Below are positions 62,646 through 64,000 of a stretch of DNA of 64,000 nucleotides, piece by piece (positions within the stretch are counted from its first letter, which is position 1; each line of letters starts with the position of its first letter). Location of the stretch: assembly GCF_025465995.1 (NCBI RefSeq), contig NZ_JANLNY010000022.1, positions 1 to 64,000 of the forward strand, in the 5' to 3' direction. This DNA comes from Pseudomonas sp. 5P_3.1_Bac2. Its GTDB lineage: Bacteria; Pseudomonadota; Gammaproteobacteria; Pseudomonadales; Pseudomonadaceae. Under the pieces are notes generated by a model. It saw only the letters and a list, made by a program, of their open reading frames with translations. It was not told the DNA's origin and ran no database searches. The translations under genes and the position numbers were made by a program.

Positions 62646-64000
62646 GGCAGCGGAAACCACGCATTGGAGAAGGCCGGACGAATGCTCTGCAATCGCGGCT
62701 GGTCATTAATGAAGTCATCGGGGTAGTAGCCGTAGTTGCGTACGCCATTGATTTGCAAACGGCGCATCCACTTGGCGAGCAACTGGCTGTCGATGGGCTT
62801 GCCTTCTTTGGTCTGCCAATCCCGCGCCTGCAACTCGAACACCGTGCGCTCCAGCGCCCGTGGACGGCTGGCAATGCGCTGCACGAGTTGGTCGAGCCAG
62901 ACTTCGGAGTCCTCAACAGTGCTTCCCTCCATCAGCGGCATGGCCATGGGCGCGGTCCAATCGTAGGTCGCGAGGAAGTCATCAAGGTTCTGCGCGAACC
63001 AGGTTTCGCTATAGGGATTGATGATCGGCTGGGCGTAGATATTGCGCGCGGTCTTCACCTGCGGCCCACGGATGGCACGAACCTTGGCGGTCAGCTCAGT
63101 GGTGAAGTCGATCAGGTAGCGGCTCTTAAAGCGGCTCCAGCGCTGCAAGGTGTCTTCGTCACCACGCAGACTGCGCATATCCCCCGGCAAGCCGGCCGCG
63201 CGATAGGCGGCCATGGCCTGCGGGCCGGCGTCTTCGAAGTCGGAGAGCAAGGCGTCGTCGTGGAACAGCACGCCGGCGAAGTTGGCGTGGCGCGCCAGAT
63301 CCTCGTAAATCTCGCCGATCTGCTGACGCACCTCAGGATCGAACGGCGACAGGCGCACGTACTGCTCATGGCTCACGCTCAGGCTGCCGTCCTTGGCCCA
63401 ACGCTGCACCCGGGGCAGGCGTGAATCGAGGTCGTAAGCCAGCACCGGCATCCAGGCATACACCTCCACCTTGGCGCGGGTGCGCAGTTGCCAGGCGACG
63501 CGGTTGAACAAGTCGGCGCGCATCGGCAGGTGGCGGTTGGGGAAATACAGCTCTTTGACTAAACCATCACCCACCGGGTCAGCGTAAGCCTGCAAGAACA
63601 CCGTGGTGATACGCATATCTGCAATGCGCTGCACCAGCGCGCCCAAGTTGCTATCCATCTGCTGCGGATCGGGATCGTAGACGTAGTCCAGGTCGACATG
63701 GGCCACGCGCATCAGCTCGGTCTCATCCACCGTGCTGATGGCGGCAGCAAAACGATCGGTATTGGGGTCACCATTGAGCAAAAAGCGCGGCCCGGCTTGC
63801 AGGGTTTTCAGGGTGTCGATGCCGTCCTCCAGGGTCAGCGCCAGCTCATAGCCGTTGTCGCCGATGATCTTCAGCGCGGTGCCGCTGGCCGCCCCATAAG
63901 GCCAGACCCAGACCCGTGGCGCCCGGCCGGTGGCGGCCTGGATTTTATTGCTGATGCGCTGCACGTCCTGGCCGATACGCGCGTTGTACTGCGCGTCGGT
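62642..64000 (-). CDS. pgaB: PNAG deacetylase PgaB, C-terminal part (cut by window edge)
   Basis: 452 residues visible, open to the right edge. The first part shows the end of the polysaccharide deacetylase domain ([20 protein letters not shown]). The rest is the C-terminal glycoside-hydrolase-like domain ([46 protein letters not shown]). PgaB partly deacetylates PNAG so it can leave through PgaA. pgaA would be expected further upstream, outside the window. Confidence 0.95.
   Translation of the reverse strand, partial: TDAQYNARIGQDVQRISNKIQAATGRAPRVWVWPYGAASGTALKIIGDNGYELALTLEDGIDTLKTLQAGPRFLLNGDPNTDRFAAAISTVDETELMRVAHVDLDYVYDPDPQQMDSNLGALVQRIADMRITTVFLQAYADPVGDGLVKELYFPNRHLPMRADLFNRVAWQLRTRAKVEVYAWMPVLAYDLDSRLPRVQRWAKDGSLSVSHEQYVRLSPFDPEVRQQIGEIYEDLARHANFAGVLFHDDALLSDFEDAGPQAMAAYRAAGLPGDMRSLRGDEDTLQRWSRFKSRYLIDFTTELTAKVRAIRGPQVKTARNIYAQPIINPYSETWFAQNLDDFLATYDWTAPMAMPLMEGSTVEDSEVWLDQLVQRIASRPRALERTVFELQARDWQTKEGKPIDSQLLAKWMRRLQINGVRNYGYYPDDFINDQPRLQSIRPAFSNAWFPLP

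Overview
The window is high-G+C gammaproteobacterial chromosome, most likely from a Pseudomonas-type organism. Supporting evidence: a RsmY-type RNA with a GacA site, a PsrA-type operator, the order bioB-F-H-C-D followed by two FadE-type acyl-CoA dehydrogenases, adjacent comF, srkA and rarD genes, and a type II secretion (T2SS) operon. Both ends are cut: a 4-hydroxy-2-oxovalerate aldolase C-terminus on the left and pgaB on the right.

Layout. 1-5.2 kb: end of an aldolase gene, then an accessory patch with a membrane-anchored NERD/zinc-finger protein and a visibly AT-rich gene for a PD-(D/E)XK nuclease-NACHT NTPase fusion, a plausible anti-phage defence protein, flanked by non-coding DNA. 5.2-10.6 kb: GAF-GGDEF diguanylate cyclase, then a DUF2946 / TonB-dependent receptor / PepSY metal-uptake unit. 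10.7-22.6 kb (minus strand): a complete gspC-M operon, with a cytochrome b561 gene overlapping gspC and a four-domain GbpA-like LPMO upstream; machine, candidate cargo and possible electron carrier lie together. 22.7-23.3 kb: three tandem copies of a hairpin repeat. 23.3-27.6 kb: BvgS/EvgS-like phosphorelay kinase and its NarL-type regulator. 28.1-34.7 kb: DhaK-DhaL kinase, an orphan fimbrial-like protein, an SMP-30-like protein, and a zinc-starvation unit (C-minus L31 and a His-rich ZnuD-like receptor) behind a Zur-like box. 35-41 kb: an outer-membrane beta-barrel followed by two DUF1254/DUF1214 secreted proteins, and a LemA/M48 protease pair. 41.1-43.7 kb: TetR-hydrolase pair with a clear operator, rsmY, a pentanucleotide repeat and a periplasmic endonuclease. 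43.7-53.5 kb: two acyl-CoA dehydrogenases, a SprA-like protein, a small flagellar-motif protein and the biotin operon behind a BirA-like operator. 53.5-58.3 kb: comF, srkA, rarD, an array of six perfect DnaA boxes in three repeats, gcvR and a frameshifted acetyltransferase. 58.5-64 kb: malate synthase G and pgaBCD for PNAG synthesis.

The two most unusual signals are the regularly spaced DnaA-box array at 56463-57280, which looks like a DnaA titration or modulation locus, and the NERD + nuclease-NACHT patch. The coupling of LPMO, cytochrome b561 and T2SS is a third. All family calls come from reading the sequence; no database search was run.
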